A DNA stretch of 64,000 nt from Verrucomicrobiota bacterium (GCA_016721945.1 JADKHC010000009.1:68346-132345); one strand, 5' to 3'. Shown: positions 1 through 9,359, counted from the first letter of the stretch. The notes: generated from the letters alone by a model not told the origin. Translations and numbers: made by a program.

Positions 1-2
1 TC

Positions 3-188
3 GTCACGAGCGATTCGACCGGCCGTCTACACGGGTATCCAAAAGCCGGATACCTCTCGCTCTGCGCCTTCGTCGGAACAGTCCTGCTCGCGTGGTGGCT
101 ACGCGCCGCCGCACCGCACGCTGCACTTCCCGCTCGCCTGAGACGTCTTGCAACCGCGGAAGCGGTAGTTGCCTTGCCTGAATCGTAA
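3..188 (+). CDS. C-terminal fragment of a membrane protein (truncated by window edge)
   Basis: An open frame runs from the left edge of the window to a TAA at 186-188 and encodes the last 61 residues of a protein. It contains one clear hydrophobic segment (AGYLSLCAFVGTVLLAWWL) followed by a short, Arg- and Ala-rich tail, as expected of the last membrane helix and cytoplasmic tail of a polytopic transporter. The segment resembles the end of a major facilitator superfamily permease, but there is too little to name a family. It ends 7 bases before the next gene on the same strand, so the two may be co-transcribed. Confidence 0.5.
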   Translation, partial: VTSDSTGRLHGYPKAGYLSLCAFVGTVLLAWWLRAAAPHAALPARLRRLATAEAVVALPES

Positions 189-195
189 CAAACCG

Positions 196-2799
196 ATGCC
201 CACAACCGAAACAGCTTCAAGCGCCAATCCTGCTGCGCCACAGCCACGCCTACGCCGACCGGAAGTACTCGCGCCAGCAGGCGATTGGGACTGCGTGCGG
301 GCAGCGGTCGAAAACGGTGCCGACGCGGTCTACTTCGGCCTGGAACGCTTTAACGCGCGCATGCGCGCTCACAACTTCACCCTCGCCGATCTGCCTGCTC
401 TGATGTCGTTTCTGCACCGTCGCGGCGTGCGCGGTTACGTGACGTTCAACACACTCGTCTTCGCCGATGAACTCGACGGCGCGGCCGAATACCTGCGCCC
501 CATCATCGCCGCCGGCGTGGACGCCGCCATCGTGCAGGACATTGGTATCTTTCGTTTGATTCGGCAACTATCGCCGGACTTTCCCATCCACGGTTCAACC
601 CAGATGACGATCACCAGCGCCGCCGGCGTGGCCTTCGCGCGTCAACTCGGTGCCGAGTTGGTCGTACTCGCCCGGGAAAACAACCTAGCCGATATCGCCA
701 AAATACAGGAATCGTCCGCACAAGCCGGCACCAGCCTTCCGCTGGAAGTGTTCGTCCACGGTGCCTTGTGCGTGGCGTACTCCGGCCAATGCCTGACCAG
801 CGAATCGCTCGGCGGACGTTCGGCCAATCGCGGCGAATGCGCTCAAGCCTGCCGCCTGCCCTACGATCTCGTCTCCGATGGACGCAAGGTCGATCTAGGC
901 GATCGGCGCTACCTGCTCAGCCCGCGCGACCTGTCTGGAATCGACGTACTGCCCGATCTGATACGCAACGGAATCGCCTCGCTCAAGATCGAAGGCCGCC
1001 TGAAAAGCGCCGAATACGTCGCTAGCATCACGCGCATCTACCGTCAGGCTGTGGATCGCGCGATGGGCGCATTCGCCAACGAAGCCAAACCCGCAGCAGC
1101 CCTACCCGCTGCCGATCGCTACGAACTCGAAATGAGTTTTTCGCGCGGCCTCTCCACCGGCTGGTTCGGCGGCACCAACAACCGCGAGCTCGTTCACGCC
1201 CGCTTCGGCACAAAGCGCGGCGTTTTCCTTGGGGAAATCTCACGCGTGCAAAACGAAACCGTTTCACTGCGCCTGGTCGCGCCTCTGAAACCTGGCGATG
1301 GCGTGGTCTTTGACGCGGGACGCCCGGAAGACCGCGAAGAAGGCGGTCGCATCTACACCGTCGAACAGCATGGCCAGGAGGTCACGCTCGGCTTCGGTCA
1401 CGGCGACATCAATTTTGCCCGCGTGAAACCCGGCCAGCTCCTCTGGAAAACCAACGACCCCGCGCTCGACCGCGGCGTGCGCCAGACTTTCGCCGGCGAA
1501 AAAATCCGCTACCAACGCCCCATCACGCTGGAAGTTCACGGACACACCGGTGCACCGCTAACACTGATCGCTAACGACGGCGAGGGCCACGTCGTCCGCC
1601 TGAGTTCGCAGATCAATCTCGAACCGGCCACGAACCACCCGCTAACACCAAGCCGTCTTGAAGAACAACTCGGGCGCCTTGGCGGCACGCCCTTCAACCT
1701 TGGCTCGCTGACCTGCGCACTCGAAGGCGACGTGATGCTGCCCGTCAGCGAACTCAACCGTCTGCGCCGCGAAATCGCGACCGAACTCGAACGCCTGCGC
1801 GCCCTACCAAAACTCTGGACGCTGAACCCTTCCCCTGTAGGAGCCTGCTTGCAGGCGATAAACCCTACGGATCGCCTGCAAGCAGGCTCCTACAATACGA
1901 ACCAACCGCCAGAACTCATTCTCGTTGTTCGCAGTATGCCTCAGCTTGAGGCAGCCCTACGCTGTGCTGGAGCCGATACGATCTATTGCGAGTTCGAGAA
2001 CCCCAAGCACTACCGAGAAGCCGTGCTTGCGTTCCGTGAGGACAACGCCCAGCGCAATCCCGCCGAGGCCGCGCGCCGCACCATTTGGGTTTTGCCACCG
2101 CGCATCTTCAAACCTGGCGAAGAATGGATTCTTAAACAGGTTCGCTCCTCTGATGCCGACGGGTATTTGGTGCGCAACTACGATCACCTTTCGTTTTTCG
2201 CTGGAGATCGAAAACGTGGTGATTTCTCACTTAACGTGGCAAACCCGCTCACTGCGGAGTATTTCATCAAGCACTGCGGCCTCGAGCGCGTAACCGCTTC
2301 CTATGACCTAAACGTGGTCCAGCTCGAAGCGCTGCTCGCATCTGCCCCTGCCCTCTGGTTCGACCTTACGCTCCACCAGCACATGCCGATGTTTCACATG
2401 GAGCACTGCGTATTCTGCGCCTTTCTCTCAGAGGGAAAAGATTACCACGATTGCGGACGCCCTTGCGACAGCCACGAGGTGAAAATCCGCGACCGCGTTG
2501 GTGCCGAACTCCCGCTCAAGGCCGACGCAGGCTGTCGCAACACCGTCTTCAACAACCGCGCCCAAACCGGCGCAGAATACCTCGACCGTTTTCTCGCGCG
2601 CGGAGCCCGGAGTTTCCGCGTCGAGTTTGTCGACGAATCTCCCGACGAAGTGCTACGCATAGCCAAATGCTACCACCAATTACTGCTCGGGGAAATCCGC
2701 GGCGCAGACCTGTGGCGCGAATTCAAATTCATCAATCAACTCGGCGTGACACGCGGTCAGCTCGAAGCCGCGTCTCAGGTTATCCACCGGAAGATCTGA
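196..2799 (+). CDS. U32 family peptidase/RlhA-like protein with DUF3656 region
   Basis: A protein of about 867 residues. The N-terminal half is a U32 (YegQ/RlhA-type) domain: it opens with RRPEVLAPAGDWDC and has the family signature around GECAQACRLPYDL, whose cysteines are conserved. The C-terminal half has a second Cys-rich block (HCVFC ... DCGRPCDSHEV) typical of the long DUF3656-containing members. Relatives such as RlhA are needed for hydroxylation of a cytidine in 23S rRNA and others take part in tRNA or ubiquinone hydroxylation, so an RNA-modification role is more likely than proteolysis; this is family inference. ATG at 196 is preferred over the TTG at 169 because it begins after the upstream stop codon. 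Codons at 1836-1894 come from an inserted palindrome. Confidence 0.92.
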   Translation: MPTTETASSANPAAPQPRLRRPEVLAPAGDWDCVRAAVENGADAVYFGLERFNARMRAHNFTLADLPALMSFLHRRGVRGYVTFNTLVFADELDGAAEYLRPIIAAGVDAAIVQDIGIFRLIRQLSPDFPIHGSTQMTITSAAGVAFARQLGAELVVLARENNLADIAKIQESSAQAGTSLPLEVFVHGALCVAYSGQCLTSESLGGRSANRGECAQACRLPYDLVSDGRKVDLGDRRYLLSPRDLSGIDVLPDLIRNGIASLKIEGRLKSAEYVASITRIYRQAVDRAMGAFANEAKPAAALPAADRYELEMSFSRGLSTGWFGGTNNRELVHARFGTKRGVFLGEISRVQNETVSLRLVAPLKPGDGVVFDAGRPEDREEGGRIYTVEQHGQEVTLGFGHGDINFARVKPGQLLWKTNDPALDRGVRQTFAGEKIRYQRPITLEVHGHTGAPLTLIANDGEGHVVRLSSQINLEPATNHPLTPSRLEEQLGRLGGTPFNLGSLTCALEGDVMLPVSELNRLRREIATELERLRALPKLWTLNPSPVGACLQAINPTDRLQAGSYNTNQPPELILVVRSMPQLEAALRCAGADTIYCEFENPKHYREAVLAFREDNAQRNPAEAARRTIWVLPPRIFKPGEEWILKQVRSSDADGYLVRNYDHLSFFAGDRKRGDFSLNVANPLTAEYFIKHCGLERVTASYDLNVVQLEALLASAPALWFDLTLHQHMPMFHMEHCVFCAFLSEGKDYHDCGRPCDSHEVKIRDRVGAELPLKADAGCRNTVFNNRAQTGAEYLDRFLARGARSFRVEFVDESPDEVLRIAKCYHQLLLGEIRGADLWREFKFINQLGVTRGQLEAASQVIHRKI
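1836..1894. repeat. REPIN-like palindrome inside a coding sequence
   Basis: A perfect 24-base inverted repeat (arms 1836-1859 and 1871-1894) is separated by an 11-base loop. Each arm contains its own small palindrome, CCTGCttGCAGG. This double-hairpin arrangement is that of a pair of REP sequences, and the arm resembles REP units known from Pseudomonas. It lies wholly inside the U32 gene, is read in frame without a stop, and encodes a short Gly/Ala/Gln-rich linker between the two Cys-rich halves of the protein. Confidence 0.9.
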
Positions 2800-2814
2800 G
2801 GCCCATGTTATTGG

Positions 2815-4644
2815 TTATGGGTACTCGCCTGCAGCGGACGAACCATTCGGAATAAGGAAATAGAAGTCACTTCCTTCGCCTTGCTTACTGCTACACGAAA
2901 TCGTGCCGCCGTGGGCGACAACAATGTCTCTGGCGATGGACAGCCCCAAACCTGCGCCTTTCCGCGTCTGCCCGGGCACACGATAAAACTTTTCAAACAC
3001 CCGGGAAAGGTTCTCGTCAGAAATACCAGGACCCTGATCGCGCACGCCAAAACGCACAAAACCCTCCGAACCCGGTTGGGCGTAGAGAGTGATTTCGGTT
3101 TGCGGCGGCGAATACTTTGAGGCGTTGGCGAGGAGATTGATGAACACGTGACGAAGCCGATCCGGGTCGGCATTGATCACGCCAAGCTCGCTGCCCACCT
3201 TGATCACGATCTTCTGCTCCTCCGCGTCGAGGATCGGTTTTATTTCGCGCGCCATCTCGGCGAGCATCACGTCGACGGCCACCTCTCGTCGGTTCAATCG
3301 AGCCACGCCACTTTCCAGTCGGGCGAGATCGAGCAGGTCGTTGAGTATGCGCAGAAGGCGATCGGCATCGTCGCGCGCCGTTTCCAACAAATCGCGTTGC
3401 GAGGCCGAAAGCGGCCCGACCTGCTGTTCAAGCAAGAGGTAAACCGCCATGCGCAAGCTGGTAAGTGGTGTCTTCAGCTCGTGGCTGACCGTGCCAACCA
3501 GATTGCTCTTTGCGTCGTCTAGTAGTCGAAATTTGGTTACATCCTGCAGAATCAAAGCTGCTCCGCCAAACCCAGTCAGCGCATCGCCAATCGCGAGAAT
3601 GCGCGGAAGAAAATGCCGCTCTTCACGTCCGACCCGGGCTGTGATCACATGATCGTAGCTTGCCGGTATATAATGGTTACCCGATTGCAAAACCTCGTGC
3701 AAGCGCTCAGCCAGGCCCGACGGAAATCCGTCGACGAACTCGGGTGAGGCCGCCAGCGCTTCTGCCGCAGGATTCCGCACTTCGTGAGTGCCATCCCGAG
3801 CGACCACAAAAAGCGGGTCCGGCGTCGAAGTCAGTGTGGCTTCCATCGTACGCTGAGCCCGCACGACTTTCGCCGTCGTCGCGTCGCGATAAGCACGTAG
3901 TTTGGCCGCCATCGTGTTAAACGTCCGGGCTAATTCACCAAGCTCGTCGCGCGATGTAACGGGAACTTCCTTATCCCAATTGCCATCGCCAAGTGCCGCA
4001 GCCGAGGACGTCAACGTCTGCACCGGCCGGAGAATCGAACGCGCCAGCTGGTACGAGAGAAACAGCGACAGCAATATGCCGCCGACCAGCGAGGCCAGTA
4101 AAATATTAATGCCAGTCTTGACGACTTGGGCAGCTCGATTGGTTGCGGAATGCAGATCGGTATAATCGAACTCGGTAATTTCTTTTAGCGACCTGAGCGT
4201 GCGGAAGAGCGCCGACTCGGCCTCCTGATAACTGCGCATCGAGGCTGCGGCTCCCCGGGTAAAAACGTCCTCACCGATTCCGGATAACTGATCGAACGCC
4301 CCAACTATCTTCCCCACCGCTTCTGCGCGCGGCGTGCCAGCCGAGGAAAACGACTGATCCATCAAAGCTTTTTGAAAACGACTGCGATGCTCAAAGTACG
4401 GCTTCTTCGCCTCAAGCACACTCCCGTTTTGAGCATCGTGGATCGCCTGAACCATCAACGCCGCTTGCTCGCTCATTTCGTAGCATCCGATCATCGAACG
4501 ATAGCTCACCGAAACCCTGCTTTCCATGGAACGCGCCAATTCGCGCGCAATAAAAACCGTGGCCAGACCGACAACGATAAACAGAAGCAACAAAGGCAAC
4601 AGCCCCAGATAAAGCCGCGTGCGAAGCATAATTTGTGAGACCAT
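2815..4644 (-). CDS. Membrane sensor histidine kinase (KinB-like)
   Basis: A 609-residue orthodox kinase. In order: a membrane helix near residues 10-32, a periplasmic helical region, a second helix near 177-200, a HAMP linker, a PAS-like domain around TLTSTPDPLFVVARDG, the HisKA box SHELKTPLTSLR with the phospho-acceptor His at about residue 388, then the ATPase boxes N (LLANASKY), G1 (DQGPGIS), F (FEKFYRVPG) and G2 (GAGLGLSIA). The arrangement and partner match KinB, the kinase paired with AlgB in Pseudomonas. The gene begins about 50 bases after the response-regulator gene in the same direction. ATG at 4644 was chosen because longer forms overlap that gene; ATG at 4629 is an alternative. 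Confidence 0.93.
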   Translation of the reverse strand: MVSQIMLRTRLYLGLLPLLLLFIVVGLATVFIARELARSMESRVSVSYRSMIGCYEMSEQAALMVQAIHDAQNGSVLEAKKPYFEHRSRFQKALMDQSFSSAGTPRAEAVGKIVGAFDQLSGIGEDVFTRGAAASMRSYQEAESALFRTLRSLKEITEFDYTDLHSATNRAAQVVKTGINILLASLVGGILLSLFLSYQLARSILRPVQTLTSSAAALGDGNWDKEVPVTSRDELGELARTFNTMAAKLRAYRDATTAKVVRAQRTMEATLTSTPDPLFVVARDGTHEVRNPAAEALAASPEFVDGFPSGLAERLHEVLQSGNHYIPASYDHVITARVGREERHFLPRILAIGDALTGFGGAALILQDVTKFRLLDDAKSNLVGTVSHELKTPLTSLRMAVYLLLEQQVGPLSASQRDLLETARDDADRLLRILNDLLDLARLESGVARLNRREVAVDVMLAEMAREIKPILDAEEQKIVIKVGSELGVINADPDRLRHVFINLLANASKYSPPQTEITLYAQPGSEGFVRFGVRDQGPGISDENLSRVFEKFYRVPGQTRKGAGLGLSIARDIVVAHGGTISCSSKQGEGSDFYFLIPNGSSAAGEYP

Positions 4645-4694
4645 GGCGAATGGTTCGGCTCTAGATCGTTCCAGGGTCGTGCACAAAAAAAACC

Positions 4695-6029
4695 TCAGAG
4701 CAGCCCCAGTTTCTGGCGCTTGCGATAAAGTGTCGCCGGATCGATGCCCAGCGTGCGGGCCGCCTCTTCGAGATTGCGCGAACAAGCGAGCGTGCGACGA
4801 ATGTGTTCGGTTTCGAGTTCGTCGATCGTGACGCGTGCGCCCACCGCGATGCTCGAGTCTGCTTGGGGCAGAAACTCCTCATGCAGATCGGAGAGCTCGA
4901 TCACCTCACTCGCAGCGAGGATCACCGCCCGCTCAATTACGTTACGCAACTCACGGATATTGCCTGGCCAGGCATAGCGCACAAACGCCTCGCGCACCCC
5001 TGGTGAGAGCGCCTTGACTTTCTTTCCCAAGGCCACGGCAAAAAAAGCACAGTAGTTTTCCGCGATGCGGAGCAGATCGGCCGGCCGGTCTTTCAAGCCG
5101 GGCAGCGAAAGGCTGATGACATTCAGGCGGTAGAATAAATCCTCGCGGAACCGGCCATTTTTTACCTCTTCGGCCAGGTTTCGGTTGGTCGCAGCGATAA
5201 CACGGACACTGGCCCGGCGTATTTTAGATTCACCTACACGCTCATATTCGCGTTCCTGCAAAAGCCGGAGTAGCTTGGGCTGAATCTCGCGAGGCAACTC
5301 CCCGATTTCGTCGAGGAAGAGCGTGCCGCCGTCCGCCGCTGCGACCTTGCCAAGCGTATCGCTCACCGCACCCGTGAACGAACCTTTCACATGACCAAAT
5401 AATTCGCTCTCGAGCAATTCGCGCGACAAGCTCGGGCAGTTGACCGTGACAAAGGCGCTGTCCTTCTGCGTGCTGCGACGATGAATCTCGCGCGCAAGCA
5501 TGCTTTTACCCGTGCCGCTTGGTCCTAGGACTAGGATCGTTGCAGACGTCTCTGCGGCCTTGAAAGCCATTTGGAGCACACGCTGCACCGCAGGTTCGTC
5601 GGAGGAGAAATCGATCTGTGGCGTCTGCTCGACAAGTTGCGACTCGAGTTGCTGGACGCGCTGTTCGAGTTTTCGTGCTCGTGCAACTTTATCGAGCACC
5701 TGACGGATCTGATCCGGCGTAAAAGGCTTCGGGATAAAATCGAACGCGCCGCGCCGCATCGCCTCGACCGCGGTGCTGATATTGGCAAACGCGGTGAACA
5801 TGATCACGACCAACGTCGGCTGAGCCTGTAACAATCTTTCCAATACAACCAAGCCATCCTCGTTGCCGAGATTGACGTCGAGGAAGCAGACATCGCACGG
5901 AGCCTCCTCGAGCAGTTTCAACGCACGCAGGCCGTTGGGCGCCAGCAGGACCTCATGGCCCATCGTCTCGACGGCAATACCGGTGGTTTTCCGGATTCCG
6001 GGTTCATCATCAACAATCAGTACGCGCAT
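4695..6029 (-). CDS. Sigma-54-dependent response regulator, AlgB family
   Basis: A 444-residue NtrC-class regulator. Receiver domain at residues 1-115 with the acidic pair DD7-8 and phospho-acceptor Asp51 (CFLDVNLG). Central AAA+ domain with Walker A GPSGTGKS near 169-176, the sigma-54 contact loop at 216-221 and Walker B GGTLFLDE near 234. The C-terminal Fis-type helix-turn-helix (ARTLGIDPATLYRKRQ) closely resembles that of AlgB. The loop reads GSFTGA rather than the usual GAFTGA, a conservative change that should still allow sigma-54 contact. It should act on sigma-54 promoters in response to the adjacent kinase; targets are unknown, and the small membrane-protein gene just upstream on the same strand is a candidate. 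Confidence 0.95.
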   Translation of the reverse strand: MRVLIVDDEPGIRKTTGIAVETMGHEVLLAPNGLRALKLLEEAPCDVCFLDVNLGNEDGLVVLERLLQAQPTLVVIMFTAFANISTAVEAMRRGAFDFIPKPFTPDQIRQVLDKVARARKLEQRVQQLESQLVEQTPQIDFSSDEPAVQRVLQMAFKAAETSATILVLGPSGTGKSMLAREIHRRSTQKDSAFVTVNCPSLSRELLESELFGHVKGSFTGAVSDTLGKVAAADGGTLFLDEIGELPREIQPKLLRLLQEREYERVGESKIRRASVRVIAATNRNLAEEVKNGRFREDLFYRLNVISLSLPGLKDRPADLLRIAENYCAFFAVALGKKVKALSPGVREAFVRYAWPGNIRELRNVIERAVILAASEVIELSDLHEEFLPQADSSIAVGARVTIDELETEHIRRTLACSRNLEEAARTLGIDPATLYRKRQKLGLL

Positions 6030-6100
6030 AGTCGGAGGTCGTGGGGCACTGCGCCATGTTGGTCAGGCCTGGTTCGGGTTCGCAAGGCTCGATGTATAAA

Positions 6101-6134
6101 AAGCCAAGGCGGGGCCGCTTAAAGCGACCCCGCC
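6101..6134 (-). terminator. Rho-independent terminator
   Basis: On the minus strand a GC-rich hairpin (GGCGGGGtCGC, loop tttaa, GCGgCCCCGCC) is followed after TTGGC by a run of five T. It lies 84 bases downstream of the small membrane-protein stop codon and upstream of the response-regulator gene, so it should end or attenuate that transcript. Confidence 0.8.
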
Positions 6135-6217
6135 AGGTCCAGCTTCAACTAACAATCCCAGAGGTAACACCTCCGGGAAGTGAGAAATTATTATAACATC
6201 GAAAGAACCCTGCTCTG

Positions 6218-6424
6218 CTATCCCACACCGGTGCGTCGATGGTGATGCCAAATATACACCGCTAACATCGTCAACGCCAGTACCAGACAGCTTATTGCAG
6301 CAATACAACCCACCAGACTCGCCGTTTCGCTCCCGGTTCCAGCAAACGTGAAAACAATGCCGATAATTGCAATCAATAATAGCGTGATCGCCCAGTTCAA
6401 AATACTTGCATCACCTGACTTCAT
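6218..6424 (-). CDS. Small membrane protein, DUF1328-like
   Basis: A 68-residue protein with two predicted membrane helices (WAITLLLIAIIGIVFTFAGT and a second at about 38-60) and a basic C-terminal tail (HHHRRTGVG). The start ILNWAITLLLIAII is close to the DUF1328/YtjA family of small membrane proteins, but the second half has diverged. A perfect AGGAGG ribosome-binding site (6431-6436) sits six bases before the ATG, which strongly supports the start. A good terminator follows. No function is known; related small proteins are often stress-induced, and its place beside the AlgB/KinB-like pair suggests it could be a target of that system. Confidence 0.8.
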   Translation of the reverse strand: MKSGDASILNWAITLLLIAIIGIVFTFAGTGSETASLVGCIAAISCLVLALTMLAVYIWHHHRRTGVG

Positions 6425-6845
6425 TAAAGGCCTCCTATTGTGTGCGCAAACACACGGTTATAGCTGATACAACGCCCTGAAAAAAGGCGTGAGGTATTGT
6501 GTAGTAGTGAGCGGGAAGCGTTCATAATGCGGCAGAATCGTGATGCCAACGAACGACATTATTGCGCCTCTCATGCCAACCACAGGCAGGCGGTAACTAA
6601 CCAATTGCTTGTAAGTAAATTAAGCTCCACGACGGATCTCCCAGCAGCGCCAATGACGTGCAACTTGCATCCCTCAATGAGCAGTATCCACGCAGAATGC
6701 ATGAGCTTCGCTGGCGAACGCCCCTGAGCAATGTCACCTTCTAGCAATAAGCACTTACGTTAATCTCGTACCGGCAGTTTCCTAAAAACGATTTCTAGGA
6801 TCGAATCTCGCCCAAGAACCGTTCACACGTCTTCTTCCACGCTCC
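6425..6845. promoter_or_regulatory. Divergent intergenic region with a strong Shine-Dalgarno site
   Basis: A 421-base gap between divergent genes. It contains the AGGAGG site of the small membrane-protein gene (6431-6436, minus strand) and, just upstream of it, an imperfect palindrome GTGTGCGCAAACACAC (6440-6455) that could be an operator or a leader hairpin. No confident sigma-70 or sigma-54 promoter was recognised. No convincing gene is present. Confidence 0.45.
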
Positions 6846-8090
6846 ATGAAAGTGCCGCCCGCCAATCCGCCCACCACTCCCAGTACCGCCGAAATCGCTC
6901 CCAGCGCTGAGCCTTCTGCGCGTTTGAGCGATCTCGAAATCAAAGATGCACAATTGATCTTTGAGGCAGCCTGGCAGGATCTCGAAGCCTCGCACGCACG
7001 CAGTGACCTGCGTTTCCCAAAGGAGCTGCTTCTACTTGGTGGCGCTCCTGGTGCAGGTAAAGGCACCAACACGGCCTTCATCGCCAAAGCGCGTGGGTTG
7101 ACCTGCCCTCCGATCGTGATGAGCGCCCTTCTCGATTCACCCGAAGCTCAGCGCATCAAAGACTCTGGCGGCATGGTCGGTGATCGCGAAGTCGTGAGTA
7201 TTTTGCTGCACCAACTCCTTCGTCCAGAGTTTCGTGATGGTGCCATCCTCGATGGCTTTCCCCGCACCAAAGTCCAGGTTGAGTGCTTGAAGCTTTTGGT
7301 TGATCGCATGCACCAGCTGCGGCGCGAGTTTTATCAGACGCCCTTGAGCATCCATTTTCGCCAGCCGACGATTCACATTATGGTGCTCTTCGTTGACGAA
7401 AAGGAGAGCGTGTCGCGTCAATTGAAACGCGGGCGCGAGCTCATCAAGTACAACGAAGAAGTGCAGCGCACCGGCATCGGCGAGTTACAGGAATTGCGTG
7501 CGACCGACTACGACGAAAGCCTCGCGCAACGCCGCTACCGCGTTTTCAAAGAACAAACCTGGGCGGCACTCCAGTCGTTGAAGGAGATTTTCTATTATCA
7601 TTTCATCAACGCCCAGGGCTCGATCACCGAGGTGGAGCAGAACATCCTGCAAGAGCTCCAGTATCAGAGCTCGCTCGAGCTCGATCCGCGCACGCACGAT
7701 CTTCTGCGGAGCCTGCCAGTCGCGAGCGAGATCATCATTCACGCGCGCCAGGAACTCGTTCGACGTCTCGACAGCTACCAATTCGAGCACGCAGCTTTGT
7801 TGAGCCGAGTCGTGGTCTTTATTGAAAAGAAGATCATGCCAATCGTTTTGCGGCATGCGATCTCAGGTGTCGCGCTCGTCAATACCGAGGACACCACACT
7901 CGAAGACCCGCTCGCCCTGGCCATGTTGATCGATATTTTCTCAGAACGAGGCTTCCACGCGGTCGTTGACCTGCACCGGATCGAAGTACCGGAGAAATTC
8001 GACCTGACCACCGGAATGATCAAATGCCGTGTGAAGAAAGTCTTCCGTATTCAGATCCGCTTTCAGGGCTCTGAAATCCGGCGCGGATAG
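6846..8090 (+). CDS. Adenylate-kinase-like nucleotide kinase with long C-terminal extension
   Basis: A 414-residue protein. After a Pro/Ala-rich leader comes a nucleoside-monophosphate-kinase core: P-loop GGAPGAGKGT near residue 65 and DGFPRTK near 137, the motif that binds the NMP in adenylate kinases. The LID region is atypical. From about residue 250 there is an unfamiliar helical domain of some 160 residues rich in Glu, Arg and Leu that I do not recognise. Canonical Adk is about 215 residues, so this is probably not the housekeeping enzyme but a specialised paralogue. Monocistronic; the nearest plus-strand gene is 273 bases downstream. Confidence 0.8.
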   Translation: MKVPPANPPTTPSTAEIAPSAEPSARLSDLEIKDAQLIFEAAWQDLEASHARSDLRFPKELLLLGGAPGAGKGTNTAFIAKARGLTCPPIVMSALLDSPEAQRIKDSGGMVGDREVVSILLHQLLRPEFRDGAILDGFPRTKVQVECLKLLVDRMHQLRREFYQTPLSIHFRQPTIHIMVLFVDEKESVSRQLKRGRELIKYNEEVQRTGIGELQELRATDYDESLAQRRYRVFKEQTWAALQSLKEIFYYHFINAQGSITEVEQNILQELQYQSSLELDPRTHDLLRSLPVASEIIIHARQELVRRLDSYQFEHAALLSRVVVFIEKKIMPIVLRHAISGVALVNTEDTTLEDPLALAMLIDIFSERGFHAVVDLHRIEVPEKFDLTTGMIKCRVKKVFRIQIRFQGSEIRRG

Positions 8091-8363
8091 AAAGGCACTT
8101 CGCTCCTAAAGCAGTCGTTGCAGGAGAAGCCTTGAGCCTCCTGCCTGAAAGAGCAGGCCCGAGCAGAAAACCTCGGATTCCGCTCTTGAGCCAAACACGC
8201 GACGACGAAACTTATCATTACTTTTTTACATCTGTTTAACTTTCTAGTCGTTTAGCCGATGTAACTGGTGTGAACAAACATGGAGTCGTCTGTGAACCCA
8301 ATGCCCCACCATTTGGGGTAATCTGTGGTCTAGCAGACTGGCCCATCTCGTTCTGAAAAGCAG

Positions 8364-9359
8364 ATGAGTCAGACCACCACAATTTCCACGCCAGCCCAGC
8401 CTTCCTTCACGGAACTCCCCGAAGTCATCCGTGATATGCTGCGCGACGAAGCGAACCTATCGACCGCCAGACACGTGCTAGAGGATGCACGTAACGATGC
8501 AGTCGGGCGGGTAGAAAAACTACGCAGCGAGCGCCCCAAGATCAGTTTTCTCGTCTCGAAAAAACAACGCGAAGAATTCGCAGCGGCATCCGAGGCCATT
8601 CAGCGCCAGATCGACCTCATCGACGCCATGCTTGGCCGTGTCGCGAAAGCGCGCGATCGTTTGCAGAGCCCGCTGCGCGGCACGTTGCTTAACCACATGC
8701 AAGAGGCAGATCCGCTCTATCGTCAGGGCCTGCGAGCGGGGCGCTTTCACGAACACTGGCGGCGCGGCCACTCGATCGTTGCTGACCGGCTGCGCGGCTT
8801 CATGCGTGACTTAAAAACCGTCCGCACTGCCTTGACCAACGATGCCGGACGAGGACTGAGCTCGTTGTCGGAAGAATCAAATTGGGCCATCACCACTTTG
8901 CACGGAGCTAGTATCGAACTTGATCGCGAGATCGACGCCCTCAACCACTGGGGCGCAGAACACACCCGATGCGTGCAAGGAACTCCGTTCTCTCGCGTCC
9001 ATCTGCCGACGCTGGAAAAATGGTCGTGCACCGCTCGCACCGTTTCCCTTTCGAAAAGTACGCCCGCCGCCGCCCTCGCGTCCACCGAGGCCATTTTCAC
9101 TGAGTTTTCCGAGTATCGTCAGCCCAGTCTCGATACCATCATCGGTATGTTCCAGGCCGCCGCCGACGAACACGGCCAGATCGCCGAGATGCGCCTACGC
9201 CAGCGCTGGAGCCAACTCCTCAACTACGCCGAGTGCCACCTCGTGGCCGACGCCGAACTCGAACCAACGCTTACCGCCATCGAGCACCGGCTTTCCTCTG
9301 CGGAACACGCCCGCCTTACCGCACAGCTGCCGTTCGTTCCCTTCACGTCCGAGCGCTGA
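8364..9359 (+). CDS. Hypothetical protein, helical/coiled-coil
   Basis: A 331-residue soluble protein that I do not recognise. It begins with a Thr/Ser/Pro-rich stretch; residues 25-110 are strongly helical with heptad-like charge patterning (for example QREEFAAASEAIQRQIDLID), and much of the rest is also helical. No signal peptide, membrane segment or catalytic motif was seen. The ATG follows the stretch GTTCTGAAAAGCAG without a strong ribosome-binding site. The 272 bases upstream hold short hairpins (around 8128-8153) and no other gene. It ends 35 bases before the convergent ABC permease gene. Confidence 0.7.
   Translation: MSQTTTISTPAQPSFTELPEVIRDMLRDEANLSTARHVLEDARNDAVGRVEKLRSERPKISFLVSKKQREEFAAASEAIQRQIDLIDAMLGRVAKARDRLQSPLRGTLLNHMQEADPLYRQGLRAGRFHEHWRRGHSIVADRLRGFMRDLKTVRTALTNDAGRGLSSLSEESNWAITTLHGASIELDREIDALNHWGAEHTRCVQGTPFSRVHLPTLEKWSCTARTVSLSKSTPAAALASTEAIFTEFSEYRQPSLDTIIGMFQAAADEHGQIAEMRLRQRWSQLLNYAECHLVADAELEPTLTAIEHRLSSAEHARLTAQLPFVPFTSER

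Noticed and set aside
6063..6308. An 81-codon minus-strand ORF overlapping the small membrane-protein gene
   Set aside because: It overlaps a gene with a perfect ribosome-binding site and a terminator; this frame spans the terminator and has no domain.
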